Shown here piece by piece: positions 41,901 to 49,920 of a stretch of 64,000 nt of DNA (position 1 is the first letter of the stretch; each line of letters opens with the position of its first letter). Origin of the DNA: CAVVFX01 sp963747535. Lineage in GTDB: Bacteria; Acidobacteriota; Terriglobia; Bryobacterales; Bryobacteraceae. The stretch covers positions 558,001-622,000 of the forward strand of contig CAVVFX010000002.1 of the NCBI GenBank assembly GCA_963747535.1, in the 5' to 3' direction. Both the position numbers and the translations under genes were made by a program. The notes under the pieces were generated by a model. It searched no databases. It had not been told where the DNA came from and was given only the letters and a program-made list of their open reading frames with translations.

Positions 41901-44900
41901 TACGAACAAACAGTGCTGCCGGCTACTGCATACCTGGAAATGGCCGGCAAGGCTGCCGAGGTAGTCCTAAAAAGAACTGACGTAACCATTGAGAATGCTG
42001 TGATCAGCCAGCCTCTCGTGCTTTCGAATGATCCTGCCGGATTCGTCGTGCAGTGCCTCGTGGCTCCGCAACCACCAGGACATGTCTGGCAAATTCATGC
42101 GGCGGTGGCTGGGCAGGACGGCACTCCGTGGACTCTTCACGCTGAAGGGCGCTTTTCTGCTTCCACTTCACTACGCCCCGTGGCTACCGACCTGGCGGCT
42201 CTACGAGCTGAGGTGAATTCGGAAGTTGACGTTGCAGCGTTCTACCGCATCTTTGAATCACACCACTTACAATATGGCCCTCAATTCCGTCTCATCACGC
42301 AGCTCTGGCGCACTCCTGGCAGGGGATTGGGCCATGTTCGCCTTTCGGAAAATCTTGAGCCGGAGGCCAACCTCTATCGCATCCACCCTGCATTGCTGGA
42401 CGCTTGCTTTCAGGTTTCGGCGGCCATTTTTCTGGACGAGCCAAACACTTATCTTCCCATCGGCGTCGAAAAGATCGACTATATAGGTCGATCCGGAACC
42501 GAGCTATGGTGTGAGGCCCGGCTGCGAGCTATGCATCCAGAGGCCCCGAGCGTTGACTTACACCTCCTGACACCCGAGGGAGAGACCGTGGCCCGCATCG
42601 AGGGCTTGCAGTTGAAGCGCGCGGACGTGCAGACTATTGTCAGCCAGGAACCAGTCGACGATTGGCAATATCAGGTCATCTGGCAAGCCCGCGAACATCG
42701 AGTCGCCCCTGCGGACAGCACACCCATGTCGCGCTGGCTCATCTTTTCGGGGGATAACGGCGTTGGCCCGCGACTGGCCGCGGCACTTCGCGAGCGGCAC
42801 GCGGCTATCCTGGTGCTGCCCGGAACTAAGTATGAACAGGTTGACGACCACACCTTCCGCATTGATCCCGCGGCTAAGGCTGACTATCAGGCTCTTTTCG
42901 AAGCGGTTTCGGATGTTAGTGGGGTGCTGTATGGATGGAGTGGAACGTCTGGCCCCGACGAACTGCAGGAAGTAACAGCGGAAGGCGTGGAAGCAGCCTC
43001 GGTCGCGGGCTGTGCCAGTCTCTTATATCTGGTTCAGACGATCGTAAACTTGAAGGAATCGCCTCGGCTTTGGTTAGTCACCACCGGAGCCGTGGCTTTG
43101 AGCGGCTCCGACGCCGCGCGCCCACACCTGACAGTACGGAGTCTGCAGCAAGCTCCTCTGTTGGGGATGGCGAAGGTCATTGCCCTGGAACATCCGGAAC
43201 TGCGCTGTGTGCGAGTGGATCTCGACCCCGTCGAGGCGCTCGATGAGAACGTAAAAATGCTCGTCGGAGAAATGACCGCTCCGGGCTCCGGGTCGATCGA
43301 GGATCAAGTCGCTTTCCGTAGCCGGAAGCGTTACGCCGCCCGATTGGCGCGCCTTCCGGACACGCAGGAAAATACTCCCGTTCGCCTGAGGATGACATCG
43401 CGCGGAAGCCTGGATCGGCTCCGCCTGCAACCTATGGATCGTACTCTTCCCGGGGCAGACGAAGTTGAGATCCAGGTCCGCGCGGCGGGACTGAATTTCC
43501 GCGATGTGCTGAATGTGCTCGGGCTGTACCCCGGCGATCCTGGCTCCGTGGGCAATGAGTGCACCGGTGAAGTCATTGCCATTGGCGATGCTGTCAGCGC
43601 GTTTGCGGTTGGGGATCAGGTTATCGCGCTGGTCGACGACGGCTTCAGCCACTATGTCACTGTTCCGGCGAATCGCGTCGTGGATAAGCCGGCGCAGATC
43701 AGTTTCGAAGAAGCGGCAACGATACCGATCGCGTTTCTGACTGCCGCGTATTGTCTTGACCACGTAGCCAAGATTCAATCTGGCGACCGCGTCCTCATCC
43801 ACACCGCGACCGGCGGGTTCGGCCAGGCGGCGATACAGTTGGCGCGAAACGCGAAGGCTGAGATCTTTGCAACCGCCAGCCGGGACAAGTGGCCGGTGCT
43901 CCGGGATCTTGGTGTCGAACATATCTATGACTCGCGCACGCTCGACTTCGCGGCCGGAGTGTTGGCGGATACCAGCGGCATGGGTGTCGATATCGTCCTC
44001 AATACCCTGACGGGACCTGGCTTTGTCGAGAAGAATCTTGCCGTACTTTCTTTGAAAGGACGGTTCGTTGAAGTAAGCAAGCGGGATGTCTGGGATGCCG
44101 CGCGTATAGCCGGCGTGCGGCCCGACGTGTCCTACGCACTGGTGGATTTGGCTGAGATGACCGCTAAGCAGCCGGTGGTGGTGCAGTCCATGCTGCAAGG
44201 CCTGATCACGAAGTTTCAGGATGGAGTCCTCTCGCCTTTGCCAAGAACATGCTTCCCTCTCGCGGAGGTATCGAGTGCTTTTCGGTGCCTGGTGCAGGCC
44301 AAACATATTGGCAAGATTGTCATTACTCCGTCAGAATTGCGCCGGGTGAGTCTGCGCGAAGATGGCACCTATCTGATAACCGGCGGCCTGGGCGGTCTGG
44401 GCTTGCTGATGGCCCGCTGGATGGTCGAACGGGGAGCGAAATACCTGACACTCATGGGGCGTCATGCACCACGGCAGGAGGCCCAGAGCCAATTGGATGG
44501 GCTGAATCGCCTGGGCGCCACGGTCACCGTCGTGCAAGCTGATATTGCCGACACGGCCCAGGTCGCGAGGGCGTTGAGTTTAATCGATCGGTCGCGCCCG
44601 CTACGAGGAATCATCCATGCCGCGGGGGTTCTCGACGATGGAGCGCTGGTCAATCATAGTGTCGCGCGCTTCGCGGATGTCCTGGCTCCGAAATTACAAG
44701 GCGGATGGAATCTGCACGCCTTAACCCAAGACGAGCCTCTGGATTTCTTCGTTATGTTCTCTTCGGTTGCGTCCCTGCTTGGCTCAGCTGGTCAGGGCAA
44801 TCATGCTGCCGCCAATGCTTTTCTGGACATGCTCGCTCACTACCGCCGCGCTATGGGATTACCGGCGCTCGCCATAAATTGGGGGGCCTGGTCGGAGATC

Positions 44901-46376
44901 GGCGTAGCGGCTCCGCTGGTAGAGCAAATACGGCGTCAGGGCCTGGGCGCAATTTCCCCGGAAGAGGGAAAGCAAATTCTTGATCGACTATGGTTTTCGC
45001 CTTCTGCGCAGGTGGGGGTTATACCGATCGACTGGACACGGTATAACGCCAATAGTCCCTTCCTGACTGAGTTCCGGCAGGCGAAGGCGGGGCAGCGACA
45101 GTACAGCATCCCCTTCATTGAACAATTGCGGGCAGCGCCGGCCAACCAGCAGCAGCACTTATTGGTGCAACACATCCGCACTCAGGTGGCACAGATCCTA
45201 GGACACCAGGACGGCGATGCGATTCCAACGTCGCGGGGCTTTCGCGAACTCGGGATGGACTCGCTCACATCGCTGGAATTGCGAAATCGCCTCCAGACAA
45301 GTTTGAACTGTCAGCTTCCTCCGGGGCTGGTTTTTAATCACCCGACTGTTGAAGCCGTCGCTCAATACATTGGTCAACATGTGGTCGAGACCCATCCCAC
45401 GGGCGATACTACTCAGCAGGTCACACGGGTTCTGCCACGGCAACCGGCGGCCGCGCTGAAGGCCAAGCCTGCGGACCCGCTCATGCGCGAACGCCGTCTT
45501 GATAGTAAGGGCATCTCTCTATGCGTGTGCGAATGGGGCGCCGATAGCGGTTCACCTGTTGTTTGCGTGCATGGCACGCGAGACCATGGCGCCAGTTGGG
45601 AAACGGTTGCCGGCGTCCTGGTGAGTCGCGGGTACAGGGTAATAGCGCCCGACCTGCGCGGGCATGGCAGATCCGACCATAACGGTCCACTGAAAAGTTA
45701 TGATCTGCGAGATTTTGTAGGCGATGTCGATGCGATTCTGTGTCAGCCTCGTATGCATCCGGTAATTCTCGTGGCGCACTCACTGGGCTCCCTGATTGCA
45801 GTACGGTATACCTCTGCCCATCCGGAGCGCGTCAGAGCCATGGTGCTGGTTGAGCCTCCCCTGCCGCCGGAGCATCATCGCGGACCTACCTCCGCGTCCC
45901 ACACGGTAGGGCGGCCGGGTTTTCCGGACGCTATGCCACGAGGGGCGATCATGTCCGATCTCAACGTCGCGGCCGAACGCCTCCGGCAGGTGAACCCGGC
46001 GATGCGTTATGCGACGGCCCTTCGGATGGCGCAACGCCTGACCATACGACAGGAAGAAGGACTGGTCTGGAGTGTGGATGCACGTCTCGATGCGACGCAC
46101 GAATGGTTACTTTCGGCGTTAGGACGCGAGGAATATCTTGGCATTCTGGAGCGGCTTCAGGTTCCGGTCACCGTAGTCTATGGCTCTTCGAGCGGCTGGA
46201 TCTCAAACGCGGACAAAGATCGCATTCACGGTGTCCTGCCGGAAGCGCAGTCCGTCGTCCTGCACGGTGGACATAACCTGCATCTCGAATCCGGTGCGGC
46301 TCTTGCAGAGATGATCCTGCAGGCGGTCGACGAAAACGCCACATTTGCAGCAACTGGCGTGGCGGGGGCCACTTGA
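38988..46376 (+). CDS. Reducing type I PKS: KS-AT-DH-ER-KR-ACP-alpha/beta hydrolase
   Basis: 2462 residues from a GTG overlapping the ATPase stop. KS (about 35-450, TACSSSL, EAHGSG, NIGHLE) is intact. AT (about 560-870) has GHSSGE with Ser660, but the selectivity motif is HAPH (762-765) rather than HAFH or YASH. DH (about 933-1218) keeps His969 and the Asp in LLDACFQ, though the HxxxGxxxxP Gly is Glu. A structural psi-KR precedes the ER (about 1470-1780, HTATGGFGQAAIQ). KR (about 1790-1980) has GGLGGLG and LDD, but the catalytic Tyr position is His1939 (GQGNHAAAN). ACP has GMDSLTS. The C-terminus is an alpha/beta hydrolase with Ser2265 (AHSLGS) and His (GGHNLH), a likely release thioesterase, which makes this the probable last module. 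Confidence 0.93.
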   Translation: MSNISQHLASMSALKLALAAQQHATTRQLLKAEPIAIIGLACRFPPAADTPEKFWQLLCEGVDAVREVPNDRWNIDTFYDPDPAAPGKISTRYGSFLDQVDLFDPAFFGISPREATMMDPQQRLLLEVGWEGLERAGIAPTTLQGSPTGVFIGMMGQDYARLSAGAMAPIDAYTGTGNLMSVAAGRIAYVLGCQGPTLTVDTACSSSLVTVHLACQSLRQAECDLALAGGVNLLLTPHHSVMQSRARMLSPDGRCKSFDAAADGMSRGEGCGIVVLKRLADAVADGDSVLAVIRGSAVNHDGRSSGLTVPSGPAQERVIRQALDNGGIGAAQVSYVEAHGSGTVLGDPIEVEALGAVYGQHRPTPLLIGSVKTNIGHLESAAGVAGLMKAVLALQHREIPRHLHLNHPNPHIPWSELSISVPTTHQPWPASASRLAGVSSFGASGTNAHVVLEEAPLLPAPRPDYSVISERPCHLLVLSARTPVALNELSRQYEDYLAANPEVALADIAYTASIGRSHFGHRLSVTANSVADCSQKLATHNAGKPTSGVSTGEVRPAKPQIAFLFAGQGAQHVAMGRQLYETHRGFRETIDRCDAILRNRLERPLLSVLYPDQTGPGGAEDPPALDATGYAQPALFALEYALAELWQSWGVIPDVVMGHSSGEYVAACVAGVLSLEDGLTLIAERARLIQSVASGGATAAVFASAECVANLLADSGYAENISIAAVNGPEETLIAGAAAEVESALTAWKAMGVDSRRLRIAHAPHSPLIEPALPSFEQTARDLTYHAPRIKLISNVTGELLQHVDATYWRRHMREPVQFAAGMRQVEAANCDVMLEIGPHPVLLWLGRQNWRGSRQACWLPSLWGIRSDWEQLLESAGDLYVRGVDIDWTSFYRDEPRRKLVLPTYPFQRQRYWVQTPVTTPQSPTQRENDVRAHPLLGRRANSAASRPDEIQFESLLCQQKPAWLADHRVYEQTVLPATAYLEMAGKAAEVVLKRTDVTIENAVISQPLVLSNDPAGFVVQCLVAPQPPGHVWQIHAAVAGQDGTPWTLHAEGRFSASTSLRPVATDLAALRAEVNSEVDVAAFYRIFESHHLQYGPQFRLITQLWRTPGRGLGHVRLSENLEPEANLYRIHPALLDACFQVSAAIFLDEPNTYLPIGVEKIDYIGRSGTELWCEARLRAMHPEAPSVDLHLLTPEGETVARIEGLQLKRADVQTIVSQEPVDDWQYQVIWQAREHRVAPADSTPMSRWLIFSGDNGVGPRLAAALRERHAAILVLPGTKYEQVDDHTFRIDPAAKADYQALFEAVSDVSGVLYGWSGTSGPDELQEVTAEGVEAASVAGCASLLYLVQTIVNLKESPRLWLVTTGAVALSGSDAARPHLTVRSLQQAPLLGMAKVIALEHPELRCVRVDLDPVEALDENVKMLVGEMTAPGSGSIEDQVAFRSRKRYAARLARLPDTQENTPVRLRMTSRGSLDRLRLQPMDRTLPGADEVEIQVRAAGLNFRDVLNVLGLYPGDPGSVGNECTGEVIAIGDAVSAFAVGDQVIALVDDGFSHYVTVPANRVVDKPAQISFEEAATIPIAFLTAAYCLDHVAKIQSGDRVLIHTATGGFGQAAIQLARNAKAEIFATASRDKWPVLRDLGVEHIYDSRTLDFAAGVLADTSGMGVDIVLNTLTGPGFVEKNLAVLSLKGRFVEVSKRDVWDAARIAGVRPDVSYALVDLAEMTAKQPVVVQSMLQGLITKFQDGVLSPLPRTCFPLAEVSSAFRCLVQAKHIGKIVITPSELRRVSLREDGTYLITGGLGGLGLLMARWMVERGAKYLTLMGRHAPRQEAQSQLDGLNRLGATVTVVQADIADTAQVARALSLIDRSRPLRGIIHAAGVLDDGALVNHSVARFADVLAPKLQGGWNLHALTQDEPLDFFVMFSSVASLLGSAGQGNHAAANAFLDMLAHYRRAMGLPALAINWGAWSEIGVAAPLVEQIRRQGLGAISPEEGKQILDRLWFSPSAQVGVIPIDWTRYNANSPFLTEFRQAKAGQRQYSIPFIEQLRAAPANQQQHLLVQHIRTQVAQILGHQDGDAIPTSRGFRELGMDSLTSLELRNRLQTSLNCQLPPGLVFNHPTVEAVAQYIGQHVVETHPTGDTTQQVTRVLPRQPAAALKAKPADPLMRERRLDSKGISLCVCEWGADSGSPVVCVHGTRDHGASWETVAGVLVSRGYRVIAPDLRGHGRSDHNGPLKSYDLRDFVGDVDAILCQPRMHPVILVAHSLGSLIAVRYTSAHPERVRAMVLVEPPLPPEHHRGPTSASHTVGRPGFPDAMPRGAIMSDLNVAAERLRQVNPAMRYATALRMAQRLTIRQEEGLVWSVDARLDATHEWLLSALGREEYLGILERLQVPVTVVYGSSSGWISNADKDRIHGVLPEAQSVVLHGGHNLHLESGAALAEMILQAVDENATFAATGVAGAT

Positions 46377-47285
46377 GTGAGCCAGGCAAATAATATGACG
46401 GACTTAGCGGACATCCGGGTGGTGGGAGTTGTGGGGGCCGGTGTTATGGGCCGTGGGGTAGCGCAAAGCCTTGCCCAGACAGGACATCGCGTGATCCTGG
46501 TGGATCTCCAGGACGACATTCTGTCGGATGCCGGGCAGGAAATCCGCACGAACATCCGCATGCAGACGCTGTTTGCCTGCGACGTGCCGGCCTGCGGACC
46601 GGACGACGTCATCGAGCGCATCACCTTTACCACGGACTACTCTTGCCTGGCAAACGTAGATTTCGTCATCGAAAATGTCACTGAAAAATGGCATGTCAAA
46701 AAATCGGTTTATCCGCAACTTGACGCGGTGTGTCCGCGATCGTGCGTGTTTGCGGTGAATACTTCCGCCATCCCGATTACCCGTATTGCGTCGCTAACGA
46801 CGCGGCCGTCCGCGGTCGTCGGTACGCACTTCATGAATCCTGTGCCCCTGAAACCAATGGTGGAAGTAATTCGCGGCTATCACACATCGGAGGAAACGAT
46901 TGCTCTGACCAAGGGGCTGATAGCCCGTATGCATAAAGAGTGCATCGTGGTCAACGATTCGCCGGGGTTTGTCACTAACCGCGTGATGATGCTGACCGTG
47001 AACGAAGCTATCTTCCTGTTGCAGGAACAGGTTGCCGCGCCGGGAGACGTGGACCGGCTATTCAGACAGTGCTTTGGACACAAGATGGGACCTCTGGAAA
47101 CGGCGGATTTGATTGGGCTCGATACCGTTCTGTTATCGATCGAGGTTATTTACGAGGAGCTAAACGACAGCAAGTACCGGCCATGTCCGCTGCTCCGAAA
47201 AATGGTGGACGCCGGCCTCTACGGCCGCAAAAGCGGCAGAGGCTTTTATGAATATCGAGCCCAGGCTGGAGAGCCCAGGCCATAA
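46377..47285 (+). CDS. 3-hydroxyacyl-CoA dehydrogenase-like enzyme of a carrier-bound extender cassette
   Basis: 302 residues, GTG directly after the PKS stop (ATG at 46395 also possible). The NAD-binding fold (VVGVVGAGVMGRGVAQSLA), the catalytic His in GTHFMNPVPLKPMVEVI and the C-terminal domain (VNDSPGFVTNRVMM, GPLETADLIGLD, GRKSGRGFYEY) are those of 3-hydroxybutyryl-CoA dehydrogenases, in the form found as ZmaG/ClbD/FkbK-type enzymes. Those oxidise the beta-hydroxyl of an acyl-ACP (seryl or glyceryl) on the way to aminomalonyl- or hydroxymalonyl-ACP. It precedes the ACP, ligase and acyl-CoA dehydrogenase genes with short gaps, as in clbD-clbE-clbF. Confidence 0.88.
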   Translation: MSQANNMTDLADIRVVGVVGAGVMGRGVAQSLAQTGHRVILVDLQDDILSDAGQEIRTNIRMQTLFACDVPACGPDDVIERITFTTDYSCLANVDFVIENVTEKWHVKKSVYPQLDAVCPRSCVFAVNTSAIPITRIASLTTRPSAVVGTHFMNPVPLKPMVEVIRGYHTSEETIALTKGLIARMHKECIVVNDSPGFVTNRVMMLTVNEAIFLLQEQVAAPGDVDRLFRQCFGHKMGPLETADLIGLDTVLLSIEVIYEELNDSKYRPCPLLRKMVDAGLYGRKSGRGFYEYRAQAGEPRP

Positions 47286-47306
47286 AGGATTGCGAAGGAG
47301 ACACTG

Positions 47307-47549
47307 ATGGATATCAGGACACGAGTGCGGGAGTATCTGAGCGGCCGTATCAAAGGCCATAACTTACTGGATGACGACGATTTCTTCGCTCGCGGCTTCG
47401 TTGACTCGATGTTCGCCATGCAGTTAGTATTATTCCTGGAAAAAGACTTTGGCATTTCTATCGAGGGAAGTGAGATGCGTCTCGATAACTTCAGGACTAT
47501 CAATGCAATAACGGAGATCGTTTCGCGCAAGACAGCAACTGCCGCCTAG
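47307..47549 (+). CDS. Free acyl carrier protein of the extender cassette
   Basis: 80 residues, behind AAGGAG. The phosphopantetheine Ser lies in RGFVDSMFAMQLVLFLEK. The VxSxFAMQLVxFLE block is what I know from the dedicated ACPs of zwittermicin, colibactin (ClbE) and methoxymalonyl-ACP (FkbJ) pathways, and the C-terminal DNFRTINAITEIV also fits. It should be the carrier charged by the following synthetase-like ligase and oxidised by the two flanking dehydrogenases. A phosphopantetheinyl transferase must come from elsewhere; none is in the window. Confidence 0.88.
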   Translation: MDIRTRVREYLSGRIKGHNLLDDDDFFARGFVDSMFAMQLVLFLEKDFGISIEGSEMRLDNFRTINAITEIVSRKTATAA

Positions 47550-47573
47550 CGCGAGGCTCGACAACGTCTCGTC

Positions 47574-48776
47574 ATGCTCGCGGAAAGGACAAACGCCATC
47601 AGTACCGTATATATTCCGCTAAAAGTTCCGGTGCCCGCGACCTTCTCTCAGGAATTAGGTAAGAGGCTGTTCTATGTCTCGGATGAGATCAAGGATTTCA
47701 AACTGATCGGGAATGACGCTCTGATACAGGGTGTTGAGGTCAGTCTTTCCGGAGAGAACGGTACGGGAACGTTAGCCGAGAAAATCGACTACATCGTCAC
47801 GACAGACATTCTGCGGCAAAAGGAGATCCCATCCGCGGTCATCTGGCGTTCGAACCAGACGGCAGCGTACCATCCGCGGATGTTTCAGACGCTGCTGGAC
47901 AAAGGGATCGCGTTCGAAACCGGCCCTGGGCTGGTCGGCTTCGGAGAACCCCTGATTTCGTTCTTGAATTACCTGGATACACGGTTGAAGAACATTGCCA
48001 AAGATGTGTTTCAGGCGCGCGAATATCAGTACCCGACTCTGGTTCCCACGCGCGTAATGGAAGAACTGGATTATTTTACTTCCTTTCCCCACTTCATCAT
48101 GTTTGTGACGCGACTACACAACGACGTCGACGTGTACCGCGCGTTCCTGGCGGACTATGAAGGACAAAAGCACATCTCGCCATCCGTTTTTTCCTACTGT
48201 CACAACCATGATTTCTGTCTGCCTCCCACCATGTGCTATCACACGTTTCACCAGCTGCGCGACCGCCGGATCGAAGACAACCTGGTGGTCACGTCGCGGG
48301 GAAAGTCTTTTCGGTTCGAATCGAAGTACTCATCCGGCCTCGAGAGGCTGTGGGACTTCACGATCCGGGAGATTGTGTTTCTCGGAACGCGGGAGTTTGT
48401 ACTCAGCAGCCGCCAGCAGTTTATGCGGCATGCCCAGGCGTTAGTAGAGGAACTGGGCCTGTGCGGCTACTGTGAAATCGCACACGATCCTTTTTTTGTA
48501 GGGCCGCAAACCGTAGATAAGATCCTTTCTCAAAAACTGATGGAACTCAAGTATGAGCTCCGGATCCAGGTAGACCCCCATAAGTCGATTGCCGTAGGTT
48601 CCTTCAATTACCATGACACCTTTTTCGGACAACGTTTTCAGTTGAGCCAGGACGGCAAAACGCCGCTGGTGACAGGGTGTGTCGGTTTTGGCCTCGAAAG
48701 GCTGGTGTATGCATTCCTCTGTCAGCACGGTCTGGACGATCAAAGGATAGCCGCCGCGATGGAGGCCGGAAGATAG
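47574..48776 (+). CDS. Seryl-tRNA-synthetase-like amino acid:[carrier protein] ligase
   Basis: 400 residues. A class II aminoacyl-tRNA synthetase catalytic core without a tRNA-binding arm: motif 2 region LWDFTIREIVFLGTRE and motif 3 CVGFGLERLVYAFL. Cys221 (PTMCYHTF), Glu266 (TIREIV) and Cys369 (TGCVGFG) are spaced 45 and 103 residues apart. From memory, the zinc ligands of the Bradyrhizobium aa:CP ligase Bll0957 are Cys131, Glu176 and Cys279, the identical spacing. Those enzymes activate glycine or alanine with ATP and load the phosphopantetheine arm of a dedicated ACP. This one is longer by about 90 N-terminal residues. Placed directly after an ACP gene and before an acyl-CoA dehydrogenase, it most likely loads that ACP; serine is a guess from the pathway logic. 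Confidence 0.87.
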   Translation: MLAERTNAISTVYIPLKVPVPATFSQELGKRLFYVSDEIKDFKLIGNDALIQGVEVSLSGENGTGTLAEKIDYIVTTDILRQKEIPSAVIWRSNQTAAYHPRMFQTLLDKGIAFETGPGLVGFGEPLISFLNYLDTRLKNIAKDVFQAREYQYPTLVPTRVMEELDYFTSFPHFIMFVTRLHNDVDVYRAFLADYEGQKHISPSVFSYCHNHDFCLPPTMCYHTFHQLRDRRIEDNLVVTSRGKSFRFESKYSSGLERLWDFTIREIVFLGTREFVLSSRQQFMRHAQALVEELGLCGYCEIAHDPFFVGPQTVDKILSQKLMELKYELRIQVDPHKSIAVGSFNYHDTFFGQRFQLSQDGKTPLVTGCVGFGLERLVYAFLCQHGLDDQRIAAAMEAGR

Positions 48777-48779
48777 GCT

Positions 48780-49919
48780 GTGCCACATACCTTGACAGCG
48801 CAGCAGGAGGCGGACCAGGCAACCTTCAGGGCCTTTGTGGATGACCATATCGTTCCCAACGCGGACCGCTACGATTGCGAAGAGGCGCTTCCCCCTGAGC
48901 TCATTCACAAACTGGCCGGACAGGGCTATTTGATTGCAACGCTGCCCCGCGAGGCTGGCGGCTTAGGCATGGATGCGTTCACCTATGGCTTGTTCACGGA
49001 GGAGATTGGGCGAGGCTGCGGGTCAGTTCGTAACTTGCTAGGCGTTTCCGGTATGGTTGCCCATGCCATCCTACGCTGGGGAAATAAGGCCCAAAAGGAA
49101 AGATGGCTCCATCGCCTTGGTGCCGGCGACCTCACGGGGGCGTTTGCGTTGACCGAACCGGAGATAGGCAGCGACGCCGCGCATATTGCGATGACCGCGG
49201 AGCTCGCCGGAAAAGCTTACGTCCTCTCGGGGCGCAAGAAATGGATCAGTTTTGGCCAGACTGCCGGCTTGTTTCTGGTTATCGCGCAGTGCGAAGGCCA
49301 GCCGACCGCGTTTGTCGTCGAGCGCAACACGCCGGGCCTGTCCGTGCATCCTTTGCGGGGACTGCTCGGACTACGAGCCTCCAAGCTGGCTGAATTGCAC
49401 TTCGATAACTGCTCCATCCCGTCGGAGAACCTGATCGGCGCCGTGGGATCCGGGTTCGCCTGGGTCGCCTCTTTCGCGCTCGACTATGGCCGCTATAGTA
49501 CCGCTTGCGGTTGTGTGGGACTGGCCCAGGCCTGTCTGGATGCATCACGGCTCTACGCTCAGGAACGCCGTCAATTCGGTGTGCTTCTCAAAGATCATCA
49601 ACTGGTTCAGCGCATGATCACGAATATGGTGGCCAACGTAACCGCCGGGCGGCTGCTTTGCTGGCAGGCTGGCCACCTTCGCGATCATGGTGATCCGGAC
49701 GCCGTGCGGACCACGCTGATCGCAAAGTATTTCACCTCCACGATGCTGGCGCAGATTTCGAGCGACGCCGTGCAGGTGCATGGCGCCAGTGGCTGCAGTG
49801 AGGATTATTCAGTACAGCGGTATTTCCGCGACGCAAAGGTTATGGAAATTATCGAAGGCACGACCCAGATTCATCAGGTAAAACTCGCGGCTATGCCTGA
49901 CGCCGGCAGGAAAGCGTAA
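48780..49919 (+). CDS. Acyl-CoA dehydrogenase-like (acyl-ACP oxidising) flavoprotein
   Basis: 379 residues, GTG three bases after the previous stop. Clear ACAD fold: LIATLPREAGGLGMDAFTYG, GAFALTEPEIGSDAAH for FAD binding, DYGRYSTACGCVGLAQACLD, RRQFGVLLKDHQLVQ and the C-terminal VHGASGCSEDYSVQRYFRDA. It resembles the FkbI/ZmaI/ClbF group, which work on carrier-bound acyl groups in extender-unit cassettes rather than on CoA esters. With the dehydrogenase at 46377 it could carry seryl-ACP to aminomalonyl-ACP; alternatively it could desaturate an aminoacyl-ACP to an imine, as prolyl-PCP oxidases do. Confidence 0.88.
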   Translation: MPHTLTAQQEADQATFRAFVDDHIVPNADRYDCEEALPPELIHKLAGQGYLIATLPREAGGLGMDAFTYGLFTEEIGRGCGSVRNLLGVSGMVAHAILRWGNKAQKERWLHRLGAGDLTGAFALTEPEIGSDAAHIAMTAELAGKAYVLSGRKKWISFGQTAGLFLVIAQCEGQPTAFVVERNTPGLSVHPLRGLLGLRASKLAELHFDNCSIPSENLIGAVGSGFAWVASFALDYGRYSTACGCVGLAQACLDASRLYAQERRQFGVLLKDHQLVQRMITNMVANVTAGRLLCWQAGHLRDHGDPDAVRTTLIAKYFTSTMLAQISSDAVQVHGASGCSEDYSVQRYFRDAKVMEIIEGTTQIHQVKLAAMPDAGRKA

Positions 49920-49920
49920 A

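Noticed and set aside
43074..44306. 410-codon minus-strand frame inside the reducing PKS
   Set aside because: Antisense shadow of ER/KR coding sequence without recognisable motifs.
47574..48776. A true seryl-tRNA synthetase
   Set aside because: There is no N-terminal tRNA-binding arm, and zinc-ligand spacing and neighbours point to a carrier-protein ligase.
46377..49919. Methoxymalonyl- or hydroxymalonyl-ACP cassette as first reading of the dehydrogenase/ACP/acyl-CoA dehydrogenase set
   Set aside because: The FkbH-type glyceryl loading enzyme and O-methyltransferase are absent, and an amino-acid-loading ligase is present instead. It remains only a fallback.
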